A DNA stretch of 64,000 nt from Paenibacillus senegalimassiliensis. GTDB taxonomy: Bacteria > Bacillota > Bacilli > Paenibacillales > Paenibacillaceae. The DNA lies in assembly GCF_001486585.1 (NCBI RefSeq), contig NZ_LN909046.1, positions 1 through 64,000 on the forward strand. Direction: 5' to 3'. Of the stretch, positions 55,446 through 64,000 are shown piece by piece (the first letter of the stretch is position 1; each line of letters opens with the position of its first letter). The notes beneath the pieces were generated by a model. It searched no databases. It was given only the letters and a program-made list of their open reading frames with translations, and had not been told where the DNA came from. Both the position numbers and the translations under genes were made by a program.

Positions 55446-55544
55446 GAACAATATCGTACGCTGATAAAAGTGAGGACAAAGCCCAAAAAGTCAACCTGGT
55501 CATGCTATACTGGATAGGAAAGAATAACCAGGGAGGTCAAGTCT

Positions 55545-56174
55545 ATGAGAAAAGTGGCTTTGTTCTTCACTTTAGTTATTGTACTGGCTACAGCAAGTGT
55601 TCCCGCTGCGGCGCATCCTGGCCGTACCGATTCCAACGGTGGACACACCTGTCGCACGAACTGCGAGAAATGGGGACTGGAGTACGGAGAGTATCATTAC
55701 CATAATGGAGGAAGCTCCAAATCCAAGAAGTCCTCGGATTCCAACACGAAAAGCACACAGATCAAGGCTACCAAGACAACAAAACAAACGACGAAGAAAG
55801 CATCTGCTCCTTCATATGAGAAATCAAGTCTGAAGCTTAAAGTCAACGGTGAGGTAGTCGTTCTCAGCAGTAGTCCGATCCTTGTGCAAAATATAAATCT
55901 GGTTCCTCTCCGCGAATTGGCCGAGAGCCTGGGTGCGGCAACTTCATGGGATGCCGATACGCAAACAATTCGGATCGTGAAGGGTGAACAAGAGATTACT
56001 TTAACCATTGGCAGCTCAAAAATATTCTATAACGGGGTGGCTGAGACGCTAAGTGCTGCACCGAAGGTACTAAACGGCATAACCTATGTTCCGGCCCAAG
56101 CGGTTGCCAGAGGACTTAATGCCAGTCTCAGCTATGACAAGGCAAGCGATACGCTAAGCATTACCAGTGAATAA
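55545..56174 (+). CDS. Exported YHYH-domain protein with copper-amine-oxidase-like domain
   Basis: This 209-residue protein has a signal peptide (about 1-23, ending AAAHPG), then a YHYH domain with GRTDSNGGHTCRTNC and GEYHYHNGG. A Ser/Lys/Thr-rich linker of about 45 residues follows. The C-terminal copper amine oxidase N-domain-like module (VNGEVVVLSSSPILVQNINL, VPLRELAESLGAATSWD) is a common cell-surface stalk or binding module in Paenibacillus. ATG 55545 follows GGGAGGTC. The His/Cys-rich YHYH part could bind metal; that is not shown. A terminator follows. Confidence 0.85.
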   Translation: MRKVALFFTLVIVLATASVPAAAHPGRTDSNGGHTCRTNCEKWGLEYGEYHYHNGGSSKSKKSSDSNTKSTQIKATKTTKQTTKKASAPSYEKSSLKLKVNGEVVVLSSSPILVQNINLVPLRELAESLGAATSWDADTQTIRIVKGEQEITLTIGSSKIFYNGVAETLSAAPKVLNGITYVPAQAVARGLNASLSYDKASDTLSITSE

Positions 56175-56187
56175 AGTTAATGAATAG

Positions 56188-56234
56188 AGCAACCCCCTTC
56201 ACAGGTTCAGAGGAGCCTGAAAGGGGGTTGCTTT
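56188..56234. terminator. Bidirectional terminator between the YHYH gene and GH125
   Basis: AGCAACCCCCTT pairs with AAGGGGGTTGCT, with inner AGG..TC/GAGCCT pairing, and is followed by TTTG. It lies between convergent genes. Confidence 0.88.
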
Positions 56235-56282
56235 GTAATGTTTAATGATGTTCTTTATGTGCTTACGTGGTGAAGGGTTGGC

Positions 56283-57563
56283 TTAAACCAATCCCTTGTC
56301 CATAGCCTTGCAAATCAGCGCAGCGAACAAGCTGTTGGACCAGGCGAACCATTCCCGTGAGAAGTCAGCCGGATTGTCGGGATGGAACCCTTCGTGCATG
56401 TAGCCCGTATCGGCATCTGTTGCGATAAGCGTATCAATTAACTCTTTGATTTCAGCATCGTTATTGGAGGTCAGAGCTTGCATCGACAGGGCCATATGCC
56501 ACACATAACCACCTGGTGTATGCGGGCTTCCGATGCCCTTGGCAAATTTACCTTCGAAATAGAACGGGTTATCAAAGCTCAACGCAAACCGGCGGGTATT
56601 CTGATAGATGGGATCATCTGCCGAGACGTAGCCTAGATAAGGTATGGACATCAAGCCCGGTGTCCCGGCATCGTCCATCAAGCAATAGTTGCCGAAGCCG
56701 TCGGTTTCGTAAGCGTAAATCTTGCCGTACGTCGGGTGATTTACGATGCCGTAGGCGCGAATGCCGTAATCGATTTCCTTGCGCAGCTTCTCTGCGCGCT
56801 CGGCCAGACGCTCATCCTTGTACACTTCCTTGGCGATATCGCGGATATGCCCGAGGATCACGACAGCAAACATATTCGCTGGAATGTTATAGCCGAACAG
56901 GCAGGCGTCATCGCTGGAACGGAAGCCGGACCAGGTCATACCCGTATAATTGACTGGAAGCCCCATGCCATCATTTTGCAAGGTTTCTGTCTCCTGATGG
57001 GTTTGGCGAACAAAGCGGTAAGGGGATTGCTCCATATGACGTTGCTCTGTCTTCAGAACCTGAACGACTCGGCTCAAAGCTTGATAGCTGGCTTCATCGA
57101 AGATGGTCTCGTTGCCGGTCTCACGCCAGAAGGAGTAAGCAAGCTGTACGGGGAAGCACAAGGAATCAAGTTCGTATTTGCGCTCCCACATCCAGGGATT
57201 CAAATCGCATTCATCCGTGTCCCGGTAATGCTTGTCATTGGCCGTTTCATTAAATGCGTTGGTATAAGGATCAATATTAATATAGAACATTTGACGTTTT
57301 ACCAGCCCGCCGATAATACGCTGCAGCTCCTCATCCCCTTTGGCAAACGGGATGTAGTGGCGCACTTGTTCTACGGAATCGCGTAGCCACATAGCGGGAA
57401 TATCTCCGGTAAAAACAAAGGTCGTGCCATCGTCCAGCAGCTTGGTGGTTGTCTCCAGCGTATTGGGGAAGCAGTTGCGGAACAATTGCTTCAGTTTGGG
57501 ATGATTGGCCAGCCGTACGTCGGCTTCGTCCAGGAATCGTTCAATGGATGCAGGTAGTTTCAT
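56283..57563 (-). CDS. Glycoside hydrolase family 125, exo-alpha-1,6-mannosidase
   Basis: This 426-residue cytosolic protein has an (alpha/alpha)6 barrel. GDIPAMWLRDSVEQVRHY, DECDLNPWMWERKYELDSLC and SPHTPGGYVWHMALSMQAL are GH125 blocks. Characterised members remove terminal alpha-1,6-mannose by inversion. ATG 57563 follows TAGGAGGAAC. It lies 32 bases after the GH38 gene on the same strand, so the two form an operon. The importer genes diverge upstream. Confidence 0.93.
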   Translation of the reverse strand: MKLPASIERFLDEADVRLANHPKLKQLFRNCFPNTLETTTKLLDDGTTFVFTGDIPAMWLRDSVEQVRHYIPFAKGDEELQRIIGGLVKRQMFYINIDPYTNAFNETANDKHYRDTDECDLNPWMWERKYELDSLCFPVQLAYSFWRETGNETIFDEASYQALSRVVQVLKTEQRHMEQSPYRFVRQTHQETETLQNDGMGLPVNYTGMTWSGFRSSDDACLFGYNIPANMFAVVILGHIRDIAKEVYKDERLAERAEKLRKEIDYGIRAYGIVNHPTYGKIYAYETDGFGNYCLMDDAGTPGLMSIPYLGYVSADDPIYQNTRRFALSFDNPFYFEGKFAKGIGSPHTPGGYVWHMALSMQALTSNNDAEIKELIDTLIATDADTGYMHEGFHPDNPADFSREWFAWSNSLFAALICKAMDKGLV

Positions 57564-57595
57564 GTTCAGTTCCTCCTAATAATGTGTAATGTGAG

Positions 57596-60361
57596 TTATG
57601 AATGAGTAGTGATAGAGTCGTTAGGAAATGCCACGGTAACGATCTTTGCCTTGCCTATCTCTAGTTGCAGGTGATCCCCCTGTGGCTCCAACTTGTCATG
57701 ACGGCGCTCCAGAATATCGCTGTGATAAGCAGCAGTGAACGGAACATGGGATTTAATGCCAAGCTTGGCGGCCTGGCCGTTCAGATTGTACCAGCGAAGC
57801 ACAACATCATTTTGTGCGGACAGCTTGCAGGTCGACCAGGCCAGCCCGGAACCTTCCCAGGTGAACGGGCTATATGTTGTCGGCAGATGTCCCTGCTTGA
57901 GCTCATGCTGGATATGGAACCATGGAATCTGGAATGCATAAGCTTCGGCAAAAGCTTCAGACTGGATCGCATCCCCGCGATGAGGGAACACCGCATATTC
58001 CACCGTGTGCTCGCCAAGGCATTGCGCTTCAGGGGTAGGGAACACTCCCCAATCCCCTAACTCGCCAACAGACCGAAGCAATGTGATGGCGATGGTGTTG
58101 CTTCCATCTCGCAGCACTTCGTATTCGTTCAAGCCTTTATTAGCTACCGTCAAGCCCAATTGGCTATCCGACACGCTGACGAAGGCTTGTTGGTGCTGGG
58201 CATTGCTTGGGTTCGTCCACTCTGGTGCGGGCGTGATGTCGCGCTTCGCAGCTTCAAAGATAGAATCTGCCAAATGCTGTTCTGCCTGCAGGCCTGTTGG
58301 AAACAACACGCGTAAGCGATGATCCTTGGCCTGATTATTGAAGGAAGTAGAAATGAGCAGGCCTTTGCCTGAACGCTCCAGGCTCACGCGTGTAGTCAGG
58401 CGGAAGGGCAACGTTTGTTGGCTTCTTCCGGCCTTACGCAAGCGGAATTGAATCATTTTGCGCTGTTCTGCCTGCAAACGTTCATCTGCGGCTTCGGGAA
58501 TGGCCCAATCATGAACAATCTCATACGTGACACGATAAGGTTCTTTCTCTACGCAAGTAATCGTTGCAGGAAGGCCACGCGTAGTCAAGGCAGTATCGCC
58601 TTCCGGCTGCCGGAACATATACTCGTTGCCGATATCTCCGCAGTCTTCGAAAATCCCAAGCTTGTGAAAGGTATGACCGGTTTGGCGGTCTGTCAGATCG
58701 TAAGAGCCGTCGTCATGGAAATGAACGCTTAGAAATTCATTAGCCATGCCGTTACTTGTCACGACTAATGGTGACGACTCTGGCAGGGCGGCAGACTTGG
58801 CCCCCTGTGGATGCCAGGCAAACGTACGGAAGCCTAGTGCGGGCACGGCTGGTGCCTCAAAGGTAAGGCGGATCTTGCGGGCCATGTAGGGCTGCCGGAA
58901 TCGGTCCTTCGGCAGCTCATAGCCAAATTGAGATCCAAGGTCGTCCACACGTACAGACAGGGCGTGACCCTCATCATCCAGCAGGCTTCCTTCTTGCAGG
59001 TCTATTGGCAGCTTATCCAGCTCTTCTGCAATCGCAGCCGGGTTAGGGCCTTCCTTGAAGTAGCGCTTCGCGACAATCACTTCTACACTGATTGTACCGT
59101 TGCGCGCCCAACCGGAGGTGTTAAACACTGTGAAAGGAATGGCTTCCTTATCCCAGGCTTTAATGTCAAGCGTACCGATATTTCCGGCAATGGCCCTCAG
59201 ACTCTCCTGAATCACCGCTTCAGCCATATGCTTACTCTTGTCGAACCGGGTGACCATCTCACGATGCACTTCATCCACACTGCAACCACAGATGCTGTCA
59301 TGCGGATGATTCTGCATCAACGTCTTCCAGGCATAAGTCAATGGCTGGTGCGGATAGGGGGTCGCTCCGGTGATAGAAGCCAAGGTTGCTAGTGGTTCGG
59401 CTCCCTTCTCCAGCAAGGTTTGTCCATATTGATTCATCTGCTTCAAATAGATTCTGGCAGATGCCGTGTTGACCAGCGTTCCCCAACCGTCCGCATGTTG
59501 GCTGCGCAGTTCCCCGCTTACAGTGGCAAGCTGCTCCGGAAGCTGCCGCTTCACAGCTTCGATATATTCCTCGAAGCTGGAATGCTTGAAGTCTACTTCA
59601 GGGAATAGTTGCTTCGCTATTTCAAGTCCAGCCGGCAAGTCCGTCTGCACCGGTTGGTGGTCACAACCGTTCATAAACAGTAATTCCGGGGTTGAGGCAT
59701 ACCTCTTAGCATCAGTCAGCTTCTTGTTCCAATAGAGGGTGGCTTCCTCGGCGTTCACCGGAACCTCGTTCCCGTTGCTGTACCAGTTGGCGAACAGCAG
59801 GCTCAGTACGACGGAGCCATCCGGGGATTCCCAGTACATCTCCGAGAACGGAGATTCGAACTCTGAACCCGAGAAGTCCTCAACTTTATTATCGAAGCCT
59901 GTAGGCTTCACGCCTCGCCCGAATGCTGCGACTTCAATATCAGCTTGCTTCAGCATTTGAGGAGCCTGGCCCATATTACCGAAGGAATCCGGGAAGTAGC
60001 CCAGTTTGCATACGGTTCCATATTGCTCTGCGTCTTGATGACCAATCAGCAAATTGCGCACATTGGCCTCAGAACTGGTAAGGAATTCATCCTGCAACAC
60101 ATACCAAGGGCCCACGCTGATGCGTCCCTCACGGATGTATTTGTGCAGCAGTTCCTTTTTCTCCGGATGAACCTGAAGATAATCCTCCAATATAATGGTT
60201 TGTCCATCCAAGTGGAAATGGCGGTAGCGTTCATCTTGCTCCAGGGTCTGAAGCAAAGTGTCCATTAACTCAGTCAATAGATAGTGATGATATTCATAGG
60301 GCATGTACCATTCCCGATCCCAATGCGAATGGGAGATCAGGTGGGCGGTTGTCCGCGCCAT
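57596..60361 (-). CDS. Glycoside hydrolase family 38 alpha-mannosidase
   Basis: This 921-residue cytosolic protein opens with HLISHSHWDREW, the zinc-binding His/Asp motif. GYFPDSFGNMGQAPQMLK carries the catalytic nucleophile Asp and HPHDSICGCSVDEVH another zinc His. A central helical bundle and C-terminal beta domains follow. The enzyme cleaves alpha-mannosides with retention; bacterial relatives include mannosylglycerate hydrolase and alpha-1,2/1,3-mannosidases, and the linkage here is not fixed by sequence. ATG 60361 follows AGGAGGGA; the in-frame ATG at 60415 has no ribosome site. Confidence 0.94.
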   Translation of the reverse strand: MARTTAHLISHSHWDREWYMPYEYHHYLLTELMDTLLQTLEQDERYRHFHLDGQTIILEDYLQVHPEKKELLHKYIREGRISVGPWYVLQDEFLTSSEANVRNLLIGHQDAEQYGTVCKLGYFPDSFGNMGQAPQMLKQADIEVAAFGRGVKPTGFDNKVEDFSGSEFESPFSEMYWESPDGSVVLSLLFANWYSNGNEVPVNAEEATLYWNKKLTDAKRYASTPELLFMNGCDHQPVQTDLPAGLEIAKQLFPEVDFKHSSFEEYIEAVKRQLPEQLATVSGELRSQHADGWGTLVNTASARIYLKQMNQYGQTLLEKGAEPLATLASITGATPYPHQPLTYAWKTLMQNHPHDSICGCSVDEVHREMVTRFDKSKHMAEAVIQESLRAIAGNIGTLDIKAWDKEAIPFTVFNTSGWARNGTISVEVIVAKRYFKEGPNPAAIAEELDKLPIDLQEGSLLDDEGHALSVRVDDLGSQFGYELPKDRFRQPYMARKIRLTFEAPAVPALGFRTFAWHPQGAKSAALPESSPLVVTSNGMANEFLSVHFHDDGSYDLTDRQTGHTFHKLGIFEDCGDIGNEYMFRQPEGDTALTTRGLPATITCVEKEPYRVTYEIVHDWAIPEAADERLQAEQRKMIQFRLRKAGRSQQTLPFRLTTRVSLERSGKGLLISTSFNNQAKDHRLRVLFPTGLQAEQHLADSIFEAAKRDITPAPEWTNPSNAQHQQAFVSVSDSQLGLTVANKGLNEYEVLRDGSNTIAITLLRSVGELGDWGVFPTPEAQCLGEHTVEYAVFPHRGDAIQSEAFAEAYAFQIPWFHIQHELKQGHLPTTYSPFTWEGSGLAWSTCKLSAQNDVVLRWYNLNGQAAKLGIKSHVPFTAAYHSDILERRHDKLEPQGDHLQLEIGKAKIVTVAFPNDSITTHS

Positions 60362-60436
60362 ATCAATCCCTCCTAATTCATTTGTAAACCCAACAAGCGG
60401 AAAACGAAAATACATGGATTTATGTCAAGACACATT

Positions 60437-60504
60437 CGTATGCAGATTTACACACCCTCGAATAAATCACAATATGTATCATTTGCATACGCATTCATGA
60501 ATGC
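60437..60504. promoter_or_regulatory. Palindromes in the mannosidase-importer divergent region
   Basis: CGTATGCA at 60437-60444 is mirrored by TGCATACG at 60484-60491, and directly after it lies the perfect 14-bp palindrome GCATTCATGAATGC (60491-60504). The 60362-60754 gap holds these, a promoter and a cre site, and no gene. A specific regulator could act on both arms from here. Confidence 0.45.
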
Positions 60505-60621
60505 ATGTTTGACACATTTAGCCGTTTGGGATGGTCGATGTTAACGTAATGTAAAAACAAAAAAACCTTGATATGAAAGGGTTTTGGGCCATTGCTGACA
60601 TGACAATTCAGAATCCACATA

Positions 60622-60651
60622 TTTACGGTGTCAGATCTGATTCCCTACAAT
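60622..60651 (+). promoter_or_regulatory. Putative sigma-A promoter of the mannoside importer
   Basis: TTTACG at 60622-60627 and TACAAT at 60646-60651 are spaced by 18 bases. The predicted start of transcription is near 60658, inside the cre site. Confidence 0.55.
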
Positions 60652-60656
60652 TTGAA

Positions 60657-60672
60657 TTGTAAGCGTTAGCAA
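60657..60672. promoter_or_regulatory. CcpA catabolite-responsive element (cre)
   Basis: TTGTAAGCGTTAGCAA satisfies every fixed position of WTGNAANCGNWWNCAW. It overlaps the predicted transcription start, a repressing position, so the importer is expected to be shut down by preferred sugars. Confidence 0.82.
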
Positions 60673-60754
60673 TTGCGGCCCAACCAAACAGAGAAATAGT
60701 GAGGGCGAAAGCAGACGTGAACAAGCTGGATAAAGAGAAAGGAGAGAATACGAT

Positions 60755-61711
60755 ATGAAGAAAAGCGGCCGGAAAGTATCCGGCATCACCCGGAACGCAA
60801 CCGGCGAATCCTCCCTCGGCCGTAAAATGCTGAAGAACTGGGAGCTGTACTTATTCGTAACCCCGGCGGTTCTGTACTTCTTGATCTTCCATTATGGTCC
60901 GATGTACGGAATTCAAATCGCGTTCAAAAATTTTACGCCGGTTAAAGGAATCACAGGCAGCCCATGGGTCGGATTCGATCATTTCTTGCGGTTTTTTGAT
61001 TCCTATTATTTCTGGGACCTACTGTGGAATACCCTGAGCCTTAGCTTCTATGAACTGGCCATCGGCTTCCCACTCCCGATTATTCTGGCCCTAGCCTTCA
61101 ACGAGATCAGGAACGGAGCGTTCAAGAAGACCGTGCAGACGGTCACTTATGCACCCCATTTCATCTCGATGGTGGTTATGGCGGGGATGATTATTACGTT
61201 CCTGTCGCCTTCATCCGGTATGATTGTGCGCATGATCGAATTCTTTGGCATTGAAGCCCCGGCATTTCTGACAGACCCGCGCTGGTTCAAGACTGTATAT
61301 GTATTGTCTGGCGTGTGGCAGAGCACAGGATGGGGCACCATCATCTATCTTGCAGCTTTGGCGGGGGTTGATCCTCAACTCCATGAAGCGGCGATTATGG
61401 ACGGTGCCAGCCGCTTTAAACGCGTGCTGAACATTAACTTGCCGACCATTATTCCCACAATTACCATTTTGCTGATTCTGAACATGGGGAATATCCTAGG
61501 CGTCGGCTATGAGAAAGTATTGCTGCTACAAAATCCGCTGAATATGGAGTCTTCAGACGTCATTTCAACCTTTGTATACCGCTCCGGTCTGGTCAGCGCT
61601 CAATATAGCTTCTCCACCGCCGTCGGTTTGTTTAATTCCATCGTTAATGCGCTCTTGCTGATTACCGTCAACAAGGTTGCTAAGCGAACGAGCGAAACCA
61701 GCCTATGGTAG
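60755..61711 (+). CDS. Sugar ABC transporter permease, LplB type
   Basis: This 318-residue membrane protein has six helices after a basic N-terminus. FHYGPMYGIQIAFKNFTPVK is typical of the LplB family, and the ATPase-contact loop is EAAIMDGASRFKRVLNINLP. ATG 60755 follows AAAGGAGAG. It pairs with the next permease. No ATPase gene is in the window; such importers commonly share MsmX-type ATPases encoded elsewhere. Confidence 0.92.
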   Translation: MKKSGRKVSGITRNATGESSLGRKMLKNWELYLFVTPAVLYFLIFHYGPMYGIQIAFKNFTPVKGITGSPWVGFDHFLRFFDSYYFWDLLWNTLSLSFYELAIGFPLPIILALAFNEIRNGAFKKTVQTVTYAPHFISMVVMAGMIITFLSPSSGMIVRMIEFFGIEAPAFLTDPRWFKTVYVLSGVWQSTGWGTIIYLAALAGVDPQLHEAAIMDGASRFKRVLNINLPTIIPTITILLILNMGNILGVGYEKVLLLQNPLNMESSDVISTFVYRSGLVSAQYSFSTAVGLFNSIVNALLLITVNKVAKRTSETSLW

Positions 61712-61729
61712 AGAAAGGAGGACGAAGCT

Positions 61730-62641
61730 ATGGTTACAACAATTAAAGAATCCAAATCAGATAGATTGTTCCTAGTTCTAAATTATGTGTATCTGTTACT
61801 CGCTTTGATCGTGGTGTTGTATCCGCTTATTTACATCATCAGTGCTTCCGTCAGTAGCCCCAAATTTGTCAGTTCGGGGGAGATGTGGTTGTTCCCCAAA
61901 GGGCTTACCTTTGATGGATACAAGCTGGTATTCGATAATCCAAAGATCTGGATCGGTTACCGTAATACCATTTTCTATACCTTGATCGGAACGATGCTGA
62001 ATCTGGTAGTTACTCTACCGGCTGCGTATGCCTTAAGTCGTTCTGACTTCGTGGGCCGAGGCCTAATCATGGGAATGTTCCTGGTCACTATGTTCTTCAG
62101 TGGAGGACTTATCCCTACTTACTTGATGGTCAAGAACCTGGGGTTGATTAATTCAATTGGAGCCTTGATTTTGCCGGTATCGGCATCGGTGTGGAATATC
62201 ATCGTGGCCAGGACGTTCTTCCATTCGACCATTCCTAAGGAATTGCAAGAAGCCGCCCATGTGGATGGAGCTACTAATATGAGATTATTCATACGCATTG
62301 TGCTGCCGCTGTCGTCCCCAATTATCGCGGTTATGGCGTTATTCTATGGGGTCAGTCATTGGAACAGTTATTTCCCGGCCTTGATTTATTTGAACGATGA
62401 GATGAAATATCCGCTGCAAATGGTATTGCGTCAAATCCTGGTGCTTCAGGAGATGTCCGCAGAGACGACGGGAGCTGCCATTAGTGGCGATATTGCCGAG
62501 TCCATGGCGAATAAAGCGGAAATTGCCTCATTGGTCAAATATGCGGTAATTATTGTGTCCACTTTACCAGTGGTTGCCGTTTATCCTTTCTTACAACGTT
62601 ATTTTGTACAAGGAGTCATGATTGGATCGGTTAAGGGTTAA
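61730..62641 (+). CDS. Sugar ABC transporter permease, YtcP type
   Basis: This 303-residue protein has six helices and is of the YtcP/CUT1 inner-membrane type. VLYPLIYIISASVSSPKFV stands near the N-terminus, and the ATPase-contact loop is EAAHVDGATNMRLFIRIVLP. ATG 61730 follows AAAGGAGGACG, 19 bases after the first permease. The products form the heterodimeric channel. Confidence 0.92.
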   Translation: MVTTIKESKSDRLFLVLNYVYLLLALIVVLYPLIYIISASVSSPKFVSSGEMWLFPKGLTFDGYKLVFDNPKIWIGYRNTIFYTLIGTMLNLVVTLPAAYALSRSDFVGRGLIMGMFLVTMFFSGGLIPTYLMVKNLGLINSIGALILPVSASVWNIIVARTFFHSTIPKELQEAAHVDGATNMRLFIRIVLPLSSPIIAVMALFYGVSHWNSYFPALIYLNDEMKYPLQMVLRQILVLQEMSAETTGAAISGDIAESMANKAEIASLVKYAVIIVSTLPVVAVYPFLQRYFVQGVMIGSVKG

Positions 62642-62751
62642 GCCTTAATTTGATACGCTTATAGTAAAAATCATGCAGTTTCCTGATAATAACGAGGGCT
62701 GGTCCTTCGCTTATTATATAATCAACATAAGTTTAAAAGGGAGGTTTACTA

Positions 62752-64000
62752 ATGCAGGGAAGTAAAAAAGGATGGGTCCTGCTTCTACTCACCGCTATGG
62801 TCGTCACATTGTTGTCCGGTTGCGGAGGCTCCGGTAACACTCAAAAGAACGGGGCTAGCGGGAATGCGGAGACCAATGTAGTTAGCAAGGATGGATTCCC
62901 GATTGTTGAAGAACCGATCACATTAACCATGATGGCACCAGATGTAGGTTTGCAGAACTGGAATGAAATGCCTGTACTGCAGGATATGGAGAAGCTGACC
63001 AACATCAAATTTGTATTCAATAATGCACCGAAAGACAGCTTTGAAACTAAGAAAAACCTCGTATTTGCCAGTGGTGAATATCCGGACGTATTTTATGCGG
63101 CTGGTCTGACTCCGGCTGAGCAAATGAACTATGGGGAACAAGGCATCTTAATTCCATTGGAAGATCTGATTGAAAATTATGCGCCTAACTTCAAGAAGGT
63201 GCTTGAAGAGAACCCGGATGTACGCAAGTCCATTACAGCTCCAGACGGGCATATCTACTCGTTGCCGGTAATCGAGTTCAACCAACCTTGGTACCGCAAC
63301 CCAATGTGGTATAACGGCGACTTCCTGGAGAAGCTCAACATGGGTAAGCTGCCGGAAACTACAGAAGAACTGTACACTTATTTGAAACGCGTTAAAGAAG
63401 AAGATCCAAATGGAAACGGGAAGGCAGACGAAATTCCGTTATCTTCAGCCTCCACGCCGAGTCTCCGGGATATCCGTACTTGGCTGCTAGGCGCATTCGG
63501 TATCTATGAAGAGGAGATTTATGTAGATGACCAGGATGTGGTTCATTACACACCAATGGAAGAAGGGTATAAAGAGTACCTCGTCTTCTTGAATCGTCTA
63601 TGGGCAGAAGACCTGCTCGATCATGAATCATTCTCACAAACGGCCGAACAGAAAAAGGCGAAAGCCCAAAACAATCAGGTTGGCCTCTTCTCCGAATGGA
63701 ATGCTTACATGACGCTTGGAGGCGAGCCAAGCACCGATGATCCAATGTTTGCACCCATCGTCAGCGATATGGTGGACAAGCCAGCTATCGCCAAGAACAA
63801 AGGCGTAACAACAGGTGCATTTGCTATCAGTGTTAGTAATCCTGCTCCAGAAGCTTCCATGCGTTGGGTTGACTATCTGTATTCCTATGAAGGTGCCATG
63901 GTATTTAATAAAGGACCTGAGGGAGTACTGTGGGAGTATACCGACAAGGAAAACCGGGTTAAGAAGAATTTAGATCCGCCAAATGGTATGGACCCTGGTG
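62752..64000 (+). CDS. Extracellular solute-binding lipoprotein (partial, runs off the window)
   Basis: The start ATG 62752 follows AAAAGGGAGG. The frame stays open to the window end (at least 416 codons), so the 3' end is missing. The lipobox is LLSGC with Cys at about residue 24, followed by a Gly/Asn/Ser tether. The body is a LplA/family 1-type binding protein: EEPITLTMMAPDVGLQNWNE, FASGEYPDVFYAAGLTPAEQ, DPNGNGKADEIPLS. It would capture the oligosaccharide for the two permeases. It shares their transcript after a spacer of 110 bases. Confidence 0.9.
   Translation, partial: MQGSKKGWVLLLLTAMVVTLLSGCGGSGNTQKNGASGNAETNVVSKDGFPIVEEPITLTMMAPDVGLQNWNEMPVLQDMEKLTNIKFVFNNAPKDSFETKKNLVFASGEYPDVFYAAGLTPAEQMNYGEQGILIPLEDLIENYAPNFKKVLEENPDVRKSITAPDGHIYSLPVIEFNQPWYRNPMWYNGDFLEKLNMGKLPETTEELYTYLKRVKEEDPNGNGKADEIPLSSASTPSLRDIRTWLLGAFGIYEEEIYVDDQDVVHYTPMEEGYKEYLVFLNRLWAEDLLDHESFSQTAEQKKAKAQNNQVGLFSEWNAYMTLGGEPSTDDPMFAPIVSDMVDKPAIAKNKGVTTGAFAISVSNPAPEASMRWVDYLYSYEGAMVFNKGPEGVLWEYTDKENRVKKNLDPPNGMDPG

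Noticed and set aside
56736-57386. 216-codon plus-strand frame inside GH125
   Set aside because: It is a shadow of the GH125 gene, which shows clear family motifs on the minus strand.

Overview
The window comes from an endospore-forming Bacillota chromosome, most likely Paenibacillus or a close relative. The evidence is the sporulation genes bofC, spoVB and a SpoIID/LytB-type gene, strong AGGAGG ribosome binding sites with many GTG and TTG starts, sigma-A promoters, a T-box, CcpA and Fur sites, and a gene order that follows the Bacillus ruvAB-queA-tgt-yajC-spoVB-comN-secDF-recJ-apt-rel-dtd-hisS-aspS backbone. Unlike Bacillus subtilis, it has ruvC. I see no prophage, insertion sequence or CRISPR array.

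Layout: (1) 1-1180, the 3' end of a 23S rRNA gene, a 5S rRNA and nine tRNA genes (Asn, Glu, Val, fMet, Asp, Lys, Gly, Arg, Leu) ended by a perfect-palindrome terminator. (2) 1181-7300, a carbohydrate island: a secreted GxGYxYP-family putative glycoside hydrolase, a GntR/LacI-hybrid regulator and a secreted multidomain GH43/CBM6 enzyme. (3) 7300-14250, a Fur-controlled iron locus: a two-component system joined to an Fe(III)-binding lipoprotein, then a second Fur box, a paralogous binding lipoprotein, an FbpB-type permease and a short ATPase. (4) 14285-16910, a cytosolic GH2 enzyme, tRNA-Pro and a GNAT acetyltransferase. (5) 16980-34995, the conserved core: bofC, ruvCAB, a SpoIID-like protein, queA, tgt, yajC, membrane proteins, spoVB, comN, secD, secF, a CDF-family protein, recJ and apt. 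(6) 35014-46903, uraA (reversed), rel, dtd, two uncharacterised small genes, the T-box-controlled hisS-aspS pair, tcdA and helD. (7) 46888-56174, an HNH nuclease, a CD3324-type protein, rarA, mnmA coupled to an SH3-like gene, cymR, a candidate structured RNA, a probable Mn(II) CDF exporter, a TetR/MFS efflux pair with duplicated operators, and a YHYH-domain protein. (8) 56283-64000, an alpha-mannoside locus: GH125 and GH38 mannosidases divergent from an ABC importer of the LplB/YtcP/solute-binding-lipoprotein type, with a CcpA cre site at the predicted start of transcription and palindromes between the two arms. The binding-protein gene runs off the end.

How the parts work together: region 3 looks like one iron-sensing and iron-import unit, where Fur gates both transcripts and the lipoprotein next to the kinase may report extracellular Fe(III). 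In region 8 the importer would bring alpha-mannosides into the cell for cytosolic GH38 and GH125 trimming. In region 6 the T-box appears to read tRNA-Asp (GAC in the specifier loop and TGGC in the T-box bulge, matching the GCCA end of the tRNA-Asp encoded in this same window), so both hisS and aspS would follow aspartyl-tRNA charging. The least understood items are the GxGYxYP enzyme, a 55-residue ORF at 39398-39565, the 152-residue protein that follows it, and the structured intergenic RNA at 52259-52380.
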